A stretch of DNA of 48,936 nt from Nitrosomonas communis (GTDB lineage Bacteria > Pseudomonadota > Gammaproteobacteria > Burkholderiales > Nitrosomonadaceae), in contig NZ_FOUB01000028.1 of assembly GCF_900114745.1 (NCBI RefSeq), forward strand, positions 1 through 48,936. The letters run 5' to 3'. The translations under genes and the position numbers were made by a program. Positions 35,320 through 45,567 of the stretch are shown here, in pieces. The notes under the pieces are model-generated. The model was not told where the DNA came from, did not search any database, and worked only from the letters and a program-made list of their open reading frames with translations. Every line of letters begins with the position of its first letter. Within the stretch, counting starts at the first letter, position 1.

Positions 35320-35430
35320 CTAAAGGAAAGCCACTTTGAATGGTGCCAATGATAGATTACTCATTTTTTTATATATGTAAGATATAAATTTGATATTCTT
35401 TCGTCATTTCTCATTTCAGAATTTTCTTGC

Positions 35431-35450
35431 AACCGATAACATAATCGGTT
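35431..35450. promoter_or_regulatory. inverted repeat upstream of hsdM
   Basis: AACCGAT and ATCGGTT form a perfect 7-bp inverted repeat around 6 bp, ending 50 bp before the hsdM ATG. It may be an operator or a leader hairpin. Confidence 0.4.
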
Positions 35451-35499
35451 AAATAGACCACCCACAGCAGCAAAAAACTAAAACTAAAATTAAGATTAT

Positions 35500-37242
35500 A
35501 TGAATCATCAATCTCTTTCCGCTTTTATCTGGTCGGTAGCTGACCTTTTGCGTGGTGATTATAAGCAATCTGAGTATGGCAAAGTGATTTTGCCGTTTAC
35601 TGTGTTGCGCCGTCTGGATTGTGTGCTGGAATCAACTAAAGAAATTGTTTTAGCAGAGCATGCTAATAAACAAAAGATGGAAGTCAATTCCGAACCTTTT
35701 TTGCTACGTAAAGCGGGGCAGAGTTTCTATAATATTTCATCGTTAGATATAAAGAAGCTCATGGGCGATCAGGATCACATCAAGGAAAACTTGTTTGCTT
35801 ACATTCAGGGTTTCTCGGCTGCAGTTCGGGATATTTTTGAGCGCTTCGATTTTTATACTCAAGTAGAACGCTTAGCTAAAGCTGGATTGCTGTACCAGGT
35901 CGCCGAGCGTTTTGCTAATGTTGATTTGCACCCGGATAAAGTTAGTAACAACCAAATGGGCTTGTTATTTGAAGAGTTAATTCGCAAGTTTGCCGAGATT
36001 TCCAATGAAACGGCGGGTGAACACTTTACTCCACGTGAGGTGATAAAGTTAATGGTTAACCTGCTATTTATCGAAGATGACGATGTGTTAGCTAAACCTG
36101 GTGTAGTGCGAACTATCTATGATCCTGCAGCTGGTACAGGTGGCATGTTATCAGTAGCAGGTGAGTATCTGCATGAGCACAATCCAAATGCACGTTTGAC
36201 TATGTTTGGTCAGGAGCTTAATCCAGAGTCTTACGCCATCTGTAAAGCCGATATGCTGATCAAGGGTCAGGATGTGGCCAATATCGTTTTTGGTAATACC
36301 TTTTCTGATGATGGCCATTTACATAAGAAATTCGATTACATGCTTTCTAATCCTCCTTTTGGGGTGGAATGGAAAAAGGTCGAAAAAGAAGTTCGTAGAG
36401 AACATGAAACTCAGGGTTTCAACGGTCGCTTTGGGCCAGGGTTACCGCGTGTGTCAGATGGTTCCCTGCTGTTCCTGTTGCACCTGATCAGCAAAATGCG
36501 TCCTGCTGCTGATGGGGGCAGTCGCTTTGGTATTGTATTGAATGGCTCACCCTTATTTACCGGTGCTGCAGGTTCAGGTGAGAGTGAAATACGTCGTTAT
36601 GTATTAGAGAACGATTTACTAGAGGCAATCATCGGTTTACCTACCGATATGTTCTATAACACCGGTATTTCTACCTATGTATGGATACTATCCAACCGCA
36701 AACCAGAACACCGCAAGGGATTAGTGCAACTTATAGATGCTTCAGGTTTCTGGCAAAAGATGCGCAAAAGTTTGGGGTCGAAGCGTAAAGAGCTATCTGA
36801 GGAACATATTGCTGAAATTACCCGCTTGTTTGGAGAATTTATTGAAGCGAGCGAAGGCAAGAAACCGATTTCCCGTATTTTTAAAAATACTGACTTTGGT
36901 TATCGCACCATTACCGTTGAACGGCCATTACGTGACGAAAATGGACAAGTTATTTTAGCTGCTAAAGGTAAGCAGAAAGGGCAGCCACAAGCAGATAGCA
37001 ACCTGCGTGATACTGAGAATGTGCCGCTCAATGAGGATTTAGAGGATTATTTCAAACGTGAAGTATTACCTCATGTGCCAGATGCTTGGATCGATTATGA
37101 AAAAACCAAAATCGGCTATGAGATATCCTTCAATCGGTATTTTTATGTGTTTGAACCGCCTCGACCATTAGCTGAGATTGATGCTGACTTGAAACAATGT
37201 ACAGATCGCATTCTGGCTATGATTAAAGGGTTATCTGCATGA
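35500..37242 (+). CDS. hsdM: type I restriction-modification methyltransferase subunit HsdM
   Basis: This 580-residue N6-adenine methylase has an N-terminal helical domain ([20 protein letters not shown]), [11 protein letters not shown] at about 173, the SAM motif [10 protein letters not shown] at about 208 and the catalytic NPPFG at about 284. Together with HsdS it methylates the recognition site. The stop overlaps the hsdS start by 4 bp. It is the first gene of a four-gene operon. Confidence 0.96.
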   Translation: MNHQSLSAFIWSVADLLRGDYKQSEYGKVILPFTVLRRLDCVLESTKEIVLAEHANKQKMEVNSEPFLLRKAGQSFYNISSLDIKKLMGDQDHIKENLFAYIQGFSAAVRDIFERFDFYTQVERLAKAGLLYQVAERFANVDLHPDKVSNNQMGLLFEELIRKFAEISNETAGEHFTPREVIKLMVNLLFIEDDDVLAKPGVVRTIYDPAAGTGGMLSVAGEYLHEHNPNARLTMFGQELNPESYAICKADMLIKGQDVANIVFGNTFSDDGHLHKKFDYMLSNPPFGVEWKKVEKEVRREHETQGFNGRFGPGLPRVSDGSLLFLLHLISKMRPAADGGSRFGIVLNGSPLFTGAAGSGESEIRRYVLENDLLEAIIGLPTDMFYNTGISTYVWILSNRKPEHRKGLVQLIDASGFWQKMRKSLGSKRKELSEEHIAEITRLFGEFIEASEGKKPISRIFKNTDFGYRTITVERPLRDENGQVILAAKGKQKGQPQADSNLRDTENVPLNEDLEDYFKREVLPHVPDAWIDYEKTKIGYEISFNRYFYVFEPPRPLAEIDADLKQCTDRILAMIKGLSA

Positions 37243-38570
37243 GTTTCCCACGCTATGAGCGATATAAGGATAGTAGGGTGAAATGGTTGGAGGAGCTACC
37301 GGAACAGTGGAAGCACGCTTCTCTTAGGTACGCATGTGGCCGTATCACCGACGGCTCTCACTTTTCGCCAAAGAGCATTGAAGAAGGGAAATCCTATGTT
37401 ACGGTGAGAAATATTGAATCAGGTAAAGTCAACGTAGAAGGGGCTGCCAAAATCAGCCAGGAAGATTTCGAGCAATTAGAAAAAGCAGGTTGCAGACCAT
37501 CGTTGAATGATGTTTTATTTTCGAAAGATGGGACTGTTGGCAAAGTTGCTATTGTTGAGAATAATGATTTTGTTGTCCTATCAAGTTTGGCTATCATTAG
37601 TCCTCATCCTGAAAAGCTTGATTCAAAGTTTCTCTTCTACTTTTTACAATCAGTAAATGGAGAGAAACAGATTGAGAGCTTATATGCCGGTGCAGCTCTA
37701 AGGCGAATTACACTTGATGCAATTGTCGGTATTTGGCTCCCACTCCCAGGACTGTATGAACAACAAACCATCATTACCTTTCTTGATTATGAAATTACCA
37801 AAATTGATGAACTGGTTGCTGCACAGCAACGGCTCATTGATCTGCTGAAGGAAAAACGACAAGCAGCTATTTCACATGCTGTCACCAAGGGACTGAATCC
37901 TAATGTACTAATGAAGGACTCTGGAATTGAATGGTTGGGTGAGGTACCGCAGCATTGGGATGTTACTTCATTAAAGCGAGAATGTTCATTACTCAAAGAT
38001 GGTACTCATCTTCCGCCTCCGAGAGTAGCTAAAGGAATCCCTCTTTTGAGTGTAAGAAATATTCAATGCGGAAAATTTGATTTTAGAGAAGATGACACGT
38101 TAATTTCAGAAGAGAGCTACCACACTTTATGCAAATCTTTTATTCCTAAGCCTAATGATGTTCTTCTAGCAATCGTGGGGGCAACTCTCGGAAAAGTTGC
38201 TTTGGTACCTGATGGATTAGATAAATTCCATATCCAACGAAGTTTAGCAATATTTAGACCAGTAACTCGAATGAATCCGAAATGGCTAAATTTTGTATTT
38301 CAAGCACAAAAATTCCAACAGTTATTATGGGCGCATGTCAGTTATTCAGCTCAACCAGGAATTTACTTAGGGACATTAGCACAATTTCGAATTCCGCTTC
38401 CATCTTTGACTGAACAAAACTTAATAACTAGTTTCCTCGATTCGGAAACAAGTAAACTCGATACTCTCATAACCGAAGCCAAATGCGCCATCGAATTGTT
38501 CAATGAACGCCGTGCTGCACTAATTTCTGCTGTTGTCACAGGAAAAATCAATATTAGTAAATTAGTTTGA
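37239..38570 (+). CDS. hsdS: type I restriction specificity subunit HsdS
   Basis: This 443-residue protein has two target-recognition domains (about 15-175 and 230-385). The first begins [20 protein letters not shown] and ends in the helical repeat [20 protein letters not shown]. The second starts [20 protein letters not shown] and ends [20 protein letters not shown]. The paired halves with long dimer-forming helices are the hallmark of HsdS. It defines the DNA sequence recognised, which cannot be read from the protein alone. Confidence 0.95.
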   Translation: MSFPRYERYKDSRVKWLEELPEQWKHASLRYACGRITDGSHFSPKSIEEGKSYVTVRNIESGKVNVEGAAKISQEDFEQLEKAGCRPSLNDVLFSKDGTVGKVAIVENNDFVVLSSLAIISPHPEKLDSKFLFYFLQSVNGEKQIESLYAGAALRRITLDAIVGIWLPLPGLYEQQTIITFLDYEITKIDELVAAQQRLIDLLKEKRQAAISHAVTKGLNPNVLMKDSGIEWLGEVPQHWDVTSLKRECSLLKDGTHLPPPRVAKGIPLLSVRNIQCGKFDFREDDTLISEESYHTLCKSFIPKPNDVLLAIVGATLGKVALVPDGLDKFHIQRSLAIFRPVTRMNPKWLNFVFQAQKFQQLLWAHVSYSAQPGIYLGTLAQFRIPLPSLTEQNLITSFLDSETSKLDTLITEAKCAIELFNERRAALISAVVTGKINISKLV

Positions 38571-38658
38571 TATGAATACCTCAAAATTAATACGAGAACT
38601 AGGCTCAAATGGTTATTTGTCCATAATTGAAAGGCAAAGATAAAGCTTGTCTACAGCT

Positions 38659-39732
38659 ATGAAATCATTATTAGGTGGCTATGATAAAAATAATGACATT
38701 TTTAGATCAGCCCTATGTTCTTCATTATTTATGAGTGAGATTGACTTTCTTTTTCGCCATGCTAAAAAAATAGAAGAACTTAACAATTATTGGAAGCAAT
38801 TCCATCAACCACTCTCTCAAATTAGAGAATCGATGCTATTGACTGACAAACTCGACAAAGCATTAAGATTTTCTTCTAATAGATATGCAGAAATAGATGA
38901 ATTAATTTCTTCTTTATCAATAGAATCATCTATTAAGAGAATGTCGAATGAATTAAGTAATAATATAGCTGGTATATCATCAAATTATGGCGAACGTTTT
39001 TTAGAGCTTACTAAACCATACCAAGGATTTCTGAGATCACTGAATTCAGACTCACTGTATGCCAAAGCTATCAAAAAAATTTCTGGACAGTATGATTGGA
39101 TGAATGGTGTTGAATTACCAGTAATTGATGAGCATTCAGCGTCAACTATTGCAGCTCTCTGGGGGAGAAATGGAATAGAAAAACAATTACAGTCTTTTGG
39201 CATCGATTACCAGAGATTTATTGAAGATATTGAATCAGAATCTGACCTAAACAACGCATTACAACACATACAGATACCCCAAATTGATTTCTGGACAGCG
39301 TTTAATATTCTTTTAGCAATTTTTTTAACTATTTGGCAAATTCATCTTTCAAACCAATCAGAAGAGCGCATTTCTTCTGAAATCAACTTTTCTAATGAAA
39401 AGTTAGATGAAAATACAAAATTCCTTGAACAAAATGCAAAACTTTTTGAGCAACTATTGCTTAAGTTAATTGACGCAAATTCTCAGAAAGAAGGAGACAA
39501 GACTCAATTAGTGATAGGTTCGCGTGTATCTAAAATACGCATCGAACCCAATCATGGAGCGACTATAACTGCTGAAGTTTTTCCTAACCAAGTTGTTACT
39601 ATGCTGGATAAAAAAGGGAAATGGATAGAAGTAGAATATTTTGATTGGATAAATCATGAGCTTCGCAGCGGGTGGATGCTAAAAAAATACTTAATAAGAA
39701 TTCCACGTAAAACTTCCAATAAAAGCTTCTAA
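38659..39732 (+). CDS. membrane/SH3-domain protein within the type I operon
   Basis: This product of about 357 residues has no family I know over most of its length. The N-terminal 200 residues are helical and polar. A single membrane helix lies at about 215-232 (FWTAFNILLAIFLTIWQIHL), followed by a coiled-coil-like stretch. The C-terminal 70 residues resemble a bacterial SH3 domain (VIGSRVSKIRIEPNHGATIT, KKGKWIEVEYFDWINHELRS, GWMLKKYL). The start is uncertain: ATG 38659 is chosen over TTG 38647. It lies between hsdS and hsdR, so it may add a membrane or cell-wall-binding function to the restriction system. Confidence 0.55.
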   Translation: MKSLLGGYDKNNDIFRSALCSSLFMSEIDFLFRHAKKIEELNNYWKQFHQPLSQIRESMLLTDKLDKALRFSSNRYAEIDELISSLSIESSIKRMSNELSNNIAGISSNYGERFLELTKPYQGFLRSLNSDSLYAKAIKKISGQYDWMNGVELPVIDEHSASTIAALWGRNGIEKQLQSFGIDYQRFIEDIESESDLNNALQHIQIPQIDFWTAFNILLAIFLTIWQIHLSNQSEERISSEINFSNEKLDENTKFLEQNAKLFEQLLLKLIDANSQKEGDKTQLVIGSRVSKIRIEPNHGATITAEVFPNQVVTMLDKKGKWIEVEYFDWINHELRSGWMLKKYLIRIPRKTSNKSF

Positions 39733-39750
39733 TTCAAATAAAACAAATCC

Positions 39751-42700
39751 ATGGCTAATCTTTACAAAGAAATATGCCTTGAAACTGAAATCTGTGACTA
39801 CTTGGCTACTCATGGCTGGCTTTATGCAGATGGAGATGCACAAGCATATGACCGAGCGCAGGCGATATTTCCAGCAGATGTAGTGAAATGGGTACAAACA
39901 ACCCAGTCAAAATCATGGGATACGCTCGCAAAAAATCATGGGGCACAAACAATGGATGTATTGTTGGGTCGATTGCGAGATTCCATAAATCAACGTGGCA
40001 CACTGGATGTGCTACGCCGTGGCATTGAAATGATTGGTCTACGCCAGCCATTGCAGGTAGCACAATTCAAACCTGCATCAGGGATAAATTTAGAAATTCT
40101 TAAACGCTATTCTGCTAACCGGCTGCGAGTGATACGTCAGGTACGCTATTCGCTGCATAATGAAAATTCCATTGATTTGGTATTCTTCCTCAATGGTATT
40201 CCCATTGCTACCGTCGAACTCAAAACCGATTTTACTCAATCAATAGATGATGCCGTTGATCAATATCGTTTTGATCGCCTTCCACGTCCTAAAGGGCAAA
40301 GTACTACTGAACCTTTGTTATCTTTCCCTAATGGCGCTGTGGTTCATTTTGCGGTCAGCAACATGGAAGCACGCATGTGTACCAAGCTGGAAGGCCCAAA
40401 ATCCAATTTCCTGCCCTTCAACCGCGGTAACCAAGGGGCAGCAGGTAACCCACCTAATGAGAAGAATGGCCATCGCACAGCTTATTTATGGGAAGAAGTA
40501 TGGGAGCATGATAGCTGGCTAGAAATTCTGGGTCGATACCTAGTAGCACAGAAAGACGAAAAAAAGCAGATCAAAAATATCATCTTTCCACGCTTTCACC
40601 AACTGGATGCTACTCGAAAGTTGCTGGCTACGGTACTGACTGAAGGCCCTGGTGGCAAGTATCTGATTCAGCATTCAGCAGGTTCGGGCAAGACCAATTC
40701 AATTGCGTGGTCAGCACATTTTCTGGCTGATTTGCACAAAGCTAACCACGAGAAAATATTCGATTCCGTGCTAGTGGTGTCTGATCGGACAGTTTTAGAT
40801 GATCAGCTACAGAGTGCCATTTTTGACTTCCAGCGTACCACGGGTGTAGTTGCTACGATAAAAGGAGAAAACGCCAGTAAAAGTGCCGAATTAGCTACAG
40901 CCCTTGCTAGCGGAAAAAAGATCGTGGTTTGCACCATTCAAACTTTTCCCTTTGCGCTGAAAGCAGTGCAAGAACTGGCAGCGACACAAGGCAAGCGTTT
41001 TGCGGTAATTGCAGATGAAGCACACTCTTCACAAACGGGTGAAGCCGCAACCATGCTCAAGGCAGTATTGTCAGCTGAGGAGTTGCAGGAATTAAACGAT
41101 GGGGGTGAGATCAGCACTGAAGATATATTGGCTGCTCAAATGGCGACCCGCACATCAAGTAACGGTATCAGCTATGTTGCATTTACTGCCACTCCCAAGG
41201 CTAAAACATTAGAATTATTTGGCCGCAAACCTCATCCTGATCTACCCGCCAGCATAGACAATTTACCCACACCATTTCATGTCTACTCAATGCGTCAGGC
41301 GATAGAAGAAGGATTTATTCTGGATGTCCTACAAAATTACACACCTTATAAACTCGCATTCAAGCTGGCGCACGAGGGCAAGGAATTCGATGCGGATGAA
41401 GTGGAACGTAGTGAAGCGCTCAAGGGTATTATGCGTTGGGTCAAATTGCATCCCTACAATATTAGCCAGAAAGTGCAGGTAGTGGTAGAGCATTTCCGTG
41501 CCAATGTAGCCCCGCTACTCGATGGCCAAGGAAAAGCAATGGTAGTTGTTTCCAGCCGATTGGAAGCAGTGCGCTGGCAGCTTGCCATCAACAAATATAT
41601 AAAAGACCAGGGTTATAAAATTGGGGCTTTAGTAGCTTTCTCAGGTGAAATTAATGATCCCCAGTCTGGTTCTGAATCCTTTACTGAAACCAGCCAAACC
41701 TTGAATCCCAATTTAAAAAGACGCAGCATACGCGATGCTTTTGGTACAGAAGAGTATCAAATTTTGTTAGTTGCAAACAAATTCCAAACAGGGTTTGACC
41801 AGCCGAAGCTGTGCGGGATGTATGTTGATAAGCGCTTGGCGGGTATTGCAGCAGTACAAACGCTCTCAAGGCTAAATCGTGCTTATCCTGGTAAAGACAC
41901 AATTTATGTCGTAGATTTCGTTAATGACCCTAATGAGATATTGGAGCCATTCAAGGCTTATTATGACACTGCCGAATTATCGAATGTGACTGACCCGCAT
42001 CTTGTGTTTGATCTACGCATGAAGCTGGATGCGGCAGGCCATTATGATGAATTCGAGGTGGATAGAGTAGTAGAGGTAGAGTTAAATCCGAACGCTAAAC
42101 AAAGTGACCTGGCGGGTGCGCTGGAGCCAGTAGTATCACGTTTGCTGCATCGATATAAAGCTGCACAGGAAAAATTAAAAAATGCCAAAGCTAAAGATGA
42201 TGCTAAAGCTACTGAAGTAGCCCAGAATGAATTAAATACGCTTGCCTTATTCAAGCACGATATGGTGGCATACCAGAGAATGTATGCATTTCTTTCGCAG
42301 ATTTTCGATTACGGGAATACCGCTATTGAGAAACGCTTCATTTTCTATAAACGCTTGCTACCACTGCTGGAGTTTGGACGTGAACGAGAGGGTATTGATC
42401 TCTCCAAAGTAATCTTGACTCACCACAATTTAAAAAAACAGGACAAACAATCCTTGTTGCTGAGTGAGGGCGACAATCCCAAGCTCAAACCCTTAACAGA
42501 ATCAGGCAGTGGTTCGGTATACGAAAAAGAAAAAGTGCTACTCAATGAAATTATAGCCAAGGTTAATGATTTGTTTGAGGGTGATATTACAGATGATGAC
42601 CGTCTTATCTATGTCAACAATGTAATTAAAGGGAAACTGCTTGAGTCAGAAACCCTCATGCAGCAAGCAGTCAATAACACAAAAGAACAATTTGCAAATT

Positions 42701-42876
42701 CCCCCGATCTCGCCAGAGAAATCCTGAATGCAATCATGGATGCTTTCGCAGCGCATACTACGATGAGCAAGCAGGCGCTAGATTCAGAAAAAGTGAGAAA
42801 TGGGATGCAGGAAGTTTTACTTGGCCCAGCCCAGCTTTATGAAAAATTGCGCGAACGGTCTAACCTGCAGCCATGA
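39751..42876 (+). CDS. hsdR: type I restriction endonuclease subunit HsdR
   Basis: This 1041-residue motor subunit has an N-terminal nuclease domain with IDLVFFLNGIPIATVELKTD (E-x-K at about 156). The SF2 translocase follows: QHSAGSGKTNSIAWSA (Walker A, about 306-321), ADEAHSSQTGEA (DEAH-box, about 421) and SYVAFTATPKAKTLELFG. FQTGFDQPKL and SRLNRAYPGKD complete the motor. The C-terminus is a helical HsdM-interaction region. It cuts unmethylated DNA after translocation. The length is normal and intact, so the system is probably active. Confidence 0.96.
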   Translation: MANLYKEICLETEICDYLATHGWLYADGDAQAYDRAQAIFPADVVKWVQTTQSKSWDTLAKNHGAQTMDVLLGRLRDSINQRGTLDVLRRGIEMIGLRQPLQVAQFKPASGINLEILKRYSANRLRVIRQVRYSLHNENSIDLVFFLNGIPIATVELKTDFTQSIDDAVDQYRFDRLPRPKGQSTTEPLLSFPNGAVVHFAVSNMEARMCTKLEGPKSNFLPFNRGNQGAAGNPPNEKNGHRTAYLWEEVWEHDSWLEILGRYLVAQKDEKKQIKNIIFPRFHQLDATRKLLATVLTEGPGGKYLIQHSAGSGKTNSIAWSAHFLADLHKANHEKIFDSVLVVSDRTVLDDQLQSAIFDFQRTTGVVATIKGENASKSAELATALASGKKIVVCTIQTFPFALKAVQELAATQGKRFAVIADEAHSSQTGEAATMLKAVLSAEELQELNDGGEISTEDILAAQMATRTSSNGISYVAFTATPKAKTLELFGRKPHPDLPASIDNLPTPFHVYSMRQAIEEGFILDVLQNYTPYKLAFKLAHEGKEFDADEVERSEALKGIMRWVKLHPYNISQKVQVVVEHFRANVAPLLDGQGKAMVVVSSRLEAVRWQLAINKYIKDQGYKIGALVAFSGEINDPQSGSESFTETSQTLNPNLKRRSIRDAFGTEEYQILLVANKFQTGFDQPKLCGMYVDKRLAGIAAVQTLSRLNRAYPGKDTIYVVDFVNDPNEILEPFKAYYDTAELSNVTDPHLVFDLRMKLDAAGHYDEFEVDRVVEVELNPNAKQSDLAGALEPVVSRLLHRYKAAQEKLKNAKAKDDAKATEVAQNELNTLALFKHDMVAYQRMYAFLSQIFDYGNTAIEKRFIFYKRLLPLLEFGREREGIDLSKVILTHHNLKKQDKQSLLLSEGDNPKLKPLTESGSGSVYEKEKVLLNEIIAKVNDLFEGDITDDDRLIYVNNVIKGKLLESETLMQQAVNNTKEQFANSPDLAREILNAIMDAFAAHTTMSKQALDSEKVRNGMQEVLLGPAQLYEKLRERSNLQP

Positions 42877-43018
42877 GATTTTTTAGAGGATTATTTGTAC
42901 TTAGCCAATAAATAGGCAACAAGCCGAACAAAAACAATTGCTCCCAGATCAAGTGAACATTTGATTAATGGGCGCAAGCAACAAGAACATCATACTAAAC
43001 AGGCGCTTATTCCTAGTA

Positions 43019-43306
43019 TTAAGTAGAAAGCTTTGCTGATTTTTTCAAGCTCTTGTACAGATCAGGATGCTGTGCTTTCAGCATTGCAGCCACAATCAAA
43101 TCATCTCGCTTAATTTTGGTCAAATCAATCCGATCAATATGGACTAAACGTACCAATTCTCTGACAGCTTTTGGGATTTCTCGTCCGCTTTCATAACGTG
43201 AGCCGCCACTTTGGGTTACGCCTACCTTATTCCAGAATTCCAACTGGTTAAGACCAAGTTTTTGCCGAATTTCCCTTGGGTTTGGTATTTTCTTAAAAAG
43301 TTTCAT
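43019..43306 (-). CDS. XRE-family transcriptional regulator
   Basis: This 95-residue protein has a helix-turn-helix at about 10-50: REIRQKLGLNQLEFWNKVGV, TQSGGSRYESGREIPKAVRE. The C-terminal tail is Lys-rich. It is divergent from the SRAP gene. The perfect 18-bp palindrome at 43383-43400 between them is a likely operator. Confidence 0.9.
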   Translation of the reverse strand: MKLFKKIPNPREIRQKLGLNQLEFWNKVGVTQSGGSRYESGREIPKAVRELVRLVHIDRIDLTKIKRDDLIVAAMLKAQHPDLYKSLKKSAKLST

Positions 43307-43382
43307 AATGTCTGTTCTCAGGTGTCATAAAGTTCATAATAAAACAGACTAAGGAATTTATTATTTGTTCATTTTTAATGAC

Positions 43383-43400
43383 TTACTGCAATTGCAGTAA
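43383..43400. promoter_or_regulatory. 18-bp perfect palindrome between XRE and SRAP genes
   Basis: TTACTGCAATTGCAGTAA is its own complement. It lies 77 bp upstream of the XRE start and 98 bp before the SRAP ATG, so it is a likely operator for the XRE protein. Its core TGCAATTGCA resembles a contracted form of the island palindrome. Confidence 0.6.
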
Positions 43401-43497
43401 TGTTCTACAGGTAGCGATGAATAATAGAGAGTTTTATACCGACTCATGATGTCTATTTATCCATTTCGCACATATTCATGGCAGCTATAATTCCTTC

Positions 43498-43935
43498 ATG
43501 TGTGGCGGTATTGAGTATCAGAATCATAAAATCTACTTTCCTCAACCCAATCCCAAACTACCAGTATTGCTAAGGCATGGCGGGGTAATTTGGGTGCGCT
43601 GGGGCAAACGTCAAAATGAAGGGCCAGGTAAGTTTCCTAATGGAGGCTGGGCAAGGCTTGATTCAATCAAGGCAGGCAAATGGAAGCCTTGGCATCCACG
43701 GCCGGTATTAATTCCTGCAGATAGTTTTCTAGAGAAAGATCACGATGAGCAATCCCATTGGGTAAATCTTGAGTCTGGGATGTTTGTTCAGGCTCTACTT
43801 GCCGAGAGAAATGATGAGCACCGGGTCTATATTGTCACCGAAGAGACTCCACCTCAGTATCACTGGATACATGACAGATGGCCTAGGTTGGTAAGGTTAC
43901 CAGATCATAATAAGACGACAATGGAACACACGTGA
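43498..43935 (+). CDS. SRAP-domain (YedK/HMCES-like) protein
   Basis: The 145-residue product begins MCGG, giving the catalytic Cys2 that crosslinks to abasic sites in single-stranded DNA after Met removal. PVLIPADSFLEKD at about 78-90, corresponding to the conserved active-site region, and YIVTEETPPQYHWIHDRWPR (with the conserved His) follow. The length is short (YedK is about 220), so the family's second half is abbreviated. SRAP proteins protect abasic sites from error-prone repair. The stop overlaps the ATG of the next pseudogene (TGATG). The XRE palindrome upstream may control it. Confidence 0.7.
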   Translation: MCGGIEYQNHKIYFPQPNPKLPVLLRHGGVIWVRWGKRQNEGPGKFPNGGWARLDSIKAGKWKPWHPRPVLIPADSFLEKDHDEQSHWVNLESGMFVQALLAERNDEHRVYIVTEETPPQYHWIHDRWPRLVRLPDHNKTTMEHT

Positions 43936-44142
43936 TGCATTTTCTTGCGCTCATTATGATGCTCTTTCTTGCGGCAGCTTGTTCGGCAGAAATCCAGAGT
44001 CAGATTCTGAAGGGTATGGAACCCACAACCTTTACGATAAAGTGGAAAGGGATCATGCAATGGAAAAGAAAGAGCCATATCTAGCAGAAGTGCTCACATC
44101 ACAAGGGCAGAAAATAAAAACTTACATTCAAATCTGGTTATT
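43935..44142 (+). pseudogene. deleted paralogue of the ChaN/TIKI-like gene
   Basis: An N-terminal signal-like start (MHFLALIMMLFLAAACSA) and ILKGMEPTTFTI match the beginning of the 45568 gene (VVQGMEPNSITI). In another frame AMEKKEPYLAEVLTSQGQKI then KTYIQIWL matches its later part (AMSKKEPYVAEILVSQGKNV, RTYPQIWL). The middle, including the metal-site motifs, is missing. It is a paralogue with a large internal deletion, ending at the MITE-like repeat copy 2. Confidence 0.8.
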
Positions 44143-44242
44143 TCATTTCTAAATCAGAAATGATGCGAAGGCGAGCCGCAGACAGTATAAATAATACGGC
44201 ATGGTAAAGCCGAAAAAGTAAGGTTTGATCTAGAAATGGAAA
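44140..44242. repeat. MITE-like palindromic repeat, copy 2
   Basis: The left end TTTCATTTCTAAATCAGAAA and right end GGTTTGATCTAGAAATGGAA are inverted to each other. The body carries AAGGCGAGCCGCAGACAGTA and ATAATACGGC as in copy 1 (15764-15869). It adjoins the broken end of the 43935 pseudogene, so its insertion may have helped disrupt that gene. Copy 2 is somewhat more diverged at its termini. Confidence 0.7.
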
Positions 44243-44364
44243 GTAATCACGCTATGACGTATAGCATTACATGCAGCTTGGCGTTGAGATGAGGAAAATA
44301 TATTTATTGTATACATATTGGATTGCAATATAAATTATAAGCAAATTCAAATTTGGAGAATTTA

Positions 44365-44859
44365 GTGACTATAGCAAATACTAAAACACTACTATTTGTA
44401 ATCTTGCTCTACCTTGTTCTTTTGCCGTTGCCTGCAACAGCCCAGGAATATATTGGTCGAGTAGTGGGTATATCGGATGGGGATACGCTAACGCTCCTGG
44501 ATAATCAAAAGCAGCAAATCAAAGTGCGGCTGGCTGAGATAGATACGCCAGAATCAGCACAACCTTACGGATCGCGTGCAAAACAGGCATTATCCGGGCT
44601 TGCTTATGGAAAAACTGTAATCGTAAAGGTACAAGATACAGATCGCTATGGTCGTAAAGTTGGGCGTGTGTATACGGACGGTCTCGACGTCAATGCGGAG
44701 ATGGTAAGAATCGGTGCAGCGTGGGTATATCGGAAATATGCCAGCGATCAAAATCTCTATGCTTTAGAAAAACAAGCTAGAAAAAATAAAGTAGGGCTGT
44801 GGAGTTTACCAGAAGCTCAGCAAGTTCCACCTTGGGAATGGCGAAAAACAAGACGATAA
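44365..44859 (+). CDS. thermonuclease (staphylococcal nuclease family)
   Basis: The GTG at 44365 is preferred to an upstream TTG because GGAG lies 8 bp before it. An N-terminal hydrophobic signal (LLFVILLYLVLLPLPATAQ) sends the protein to the periplasm or outside. The nuclease domain has VGISDGDTLTLLDNQKQQIK, VRLAEIDTPESAQPYGSRAK (catalytic Arg/Asp/Glu) and DRYGRKVGRVYTDG (Arg). It degrades DNA and RNA with calcium. It is probably secreted and either scavenges nucleic acids or acts in defence. Palindrome copy 10 follows. Confidence 0.92.
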   Translation: MTIANTKTLLFVILLYLVLLPLPATAQEYIGRVVGISDGDTLTLLDNQKQQIKVRLAEIDTPESAQPYGSRAKQALSGLAYGKTVIVKVQDTDRYGRKVGRVYTDGLDVNAEMVRIGAAWVYRKYASDQNLYALEKQARKNKVGLWSLPEAQQVPPWEWRKTRR

Positions 44860-44886
44860 GGCGAAAACCTGACTACTTCTGATAAG

Positions 44887-44900
44887 TGCAATTAACTGCA
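44887..44900. repeat. island palindrome, copy 10
   Basis: TGCAATTAACTGCA lies 28 bp after the thermonuclease stop and before the HU gene, at another module boundary. Confidence 0.7.
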
Positions 44901-45014
44901 CCGCCACAAAATAATATGGCTAAAAATACAAAATCTATAGCATGCTTATTCTTCTAAATTTATCCAGGGAATCGTCCTGCCCTCAACATTCCCTTGGTTC
45001 CCTGCAAACAAAGC

Positions 45015-45362
45015 TTATTTAACTTGGTTTATTTCTTTTTTTCCAGTTGCTTTAGATTTGCTTGATTTAGAGGTGGGTGTTGGTTTAACAGCTGCAGCTG
45101 AATCTGATAAGGTTTTGCCTGGTTTGAATCTAACGACTTTTTTTGCAGGAATCATCATGGATTTACCTGTTGCTGGATTGCGACCTTCGCGGCTTGCGCG
45201 CTCTGTAATTGAAAAGGTGCCAAATCCCACTAACTGAACATTATTGCCACTAGCTAAGGTATTTTGAATAATATCTAATAAACCATTGAGTATGGCAGCG
45301 GTTTGGTTTTTTGTAGTATTGGAACGGGTTGCAACTGCCTCAATCAGTTCAGTCTTATTCAT
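45015..45362 (-). CDS. HU-family DNA-binding protein
   Basis: This 115-residue protein begins MNKTELIEAVATRSNTTKNQ and carries LVGFGTFSITERASREGRNP at about 44-63 and KSMMIPAKKVVRFKPGK. The GRNPATG arm that grips the minor groove is typical. The tail after residue 90 is Ser/Lys-rich with SKSSKSKATGKKEINQVK. It is a nucleoid protein, on the opposite strand to its neighbours. In an island it may help the integrase bend DNA. No operon partner is seen. Confidence 0.92.
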   Translation of the reverse strand: MNKTELIEAVATRSNTTKNQTAAILNGLLDIIQNTLASGNNVQLVGFGTFSITERASREGRNPATGKSMMIPAKKVVRFKPGKTLSDSAAAVKPTPTSKSSKSKATGKKEINQVK

Positions 45363-45567
45363 GGTAGATGCTCCTGTTAGTGGTTTAAGAAGTAGCTAAA
45401 AATCTAGCAGAATATAATTCTAATCATCAATAACTTTTGAGCATTTCCATCATTTATAGTCAGAAAAAGCTAATTATTTGGCAAAAATACAACACAGTAG
45501 AGTTTTAATCGATAATGGATTGCTTTTCGAGTCACTAGAGGTACATTAACACTCAACAGGCGAGATT

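Noticed and set aside
38572..38643. 23-codon frame after hsdS
   Set aside because: It is very short, lacks a ribosome-binding site of its own and has no recognisable product.
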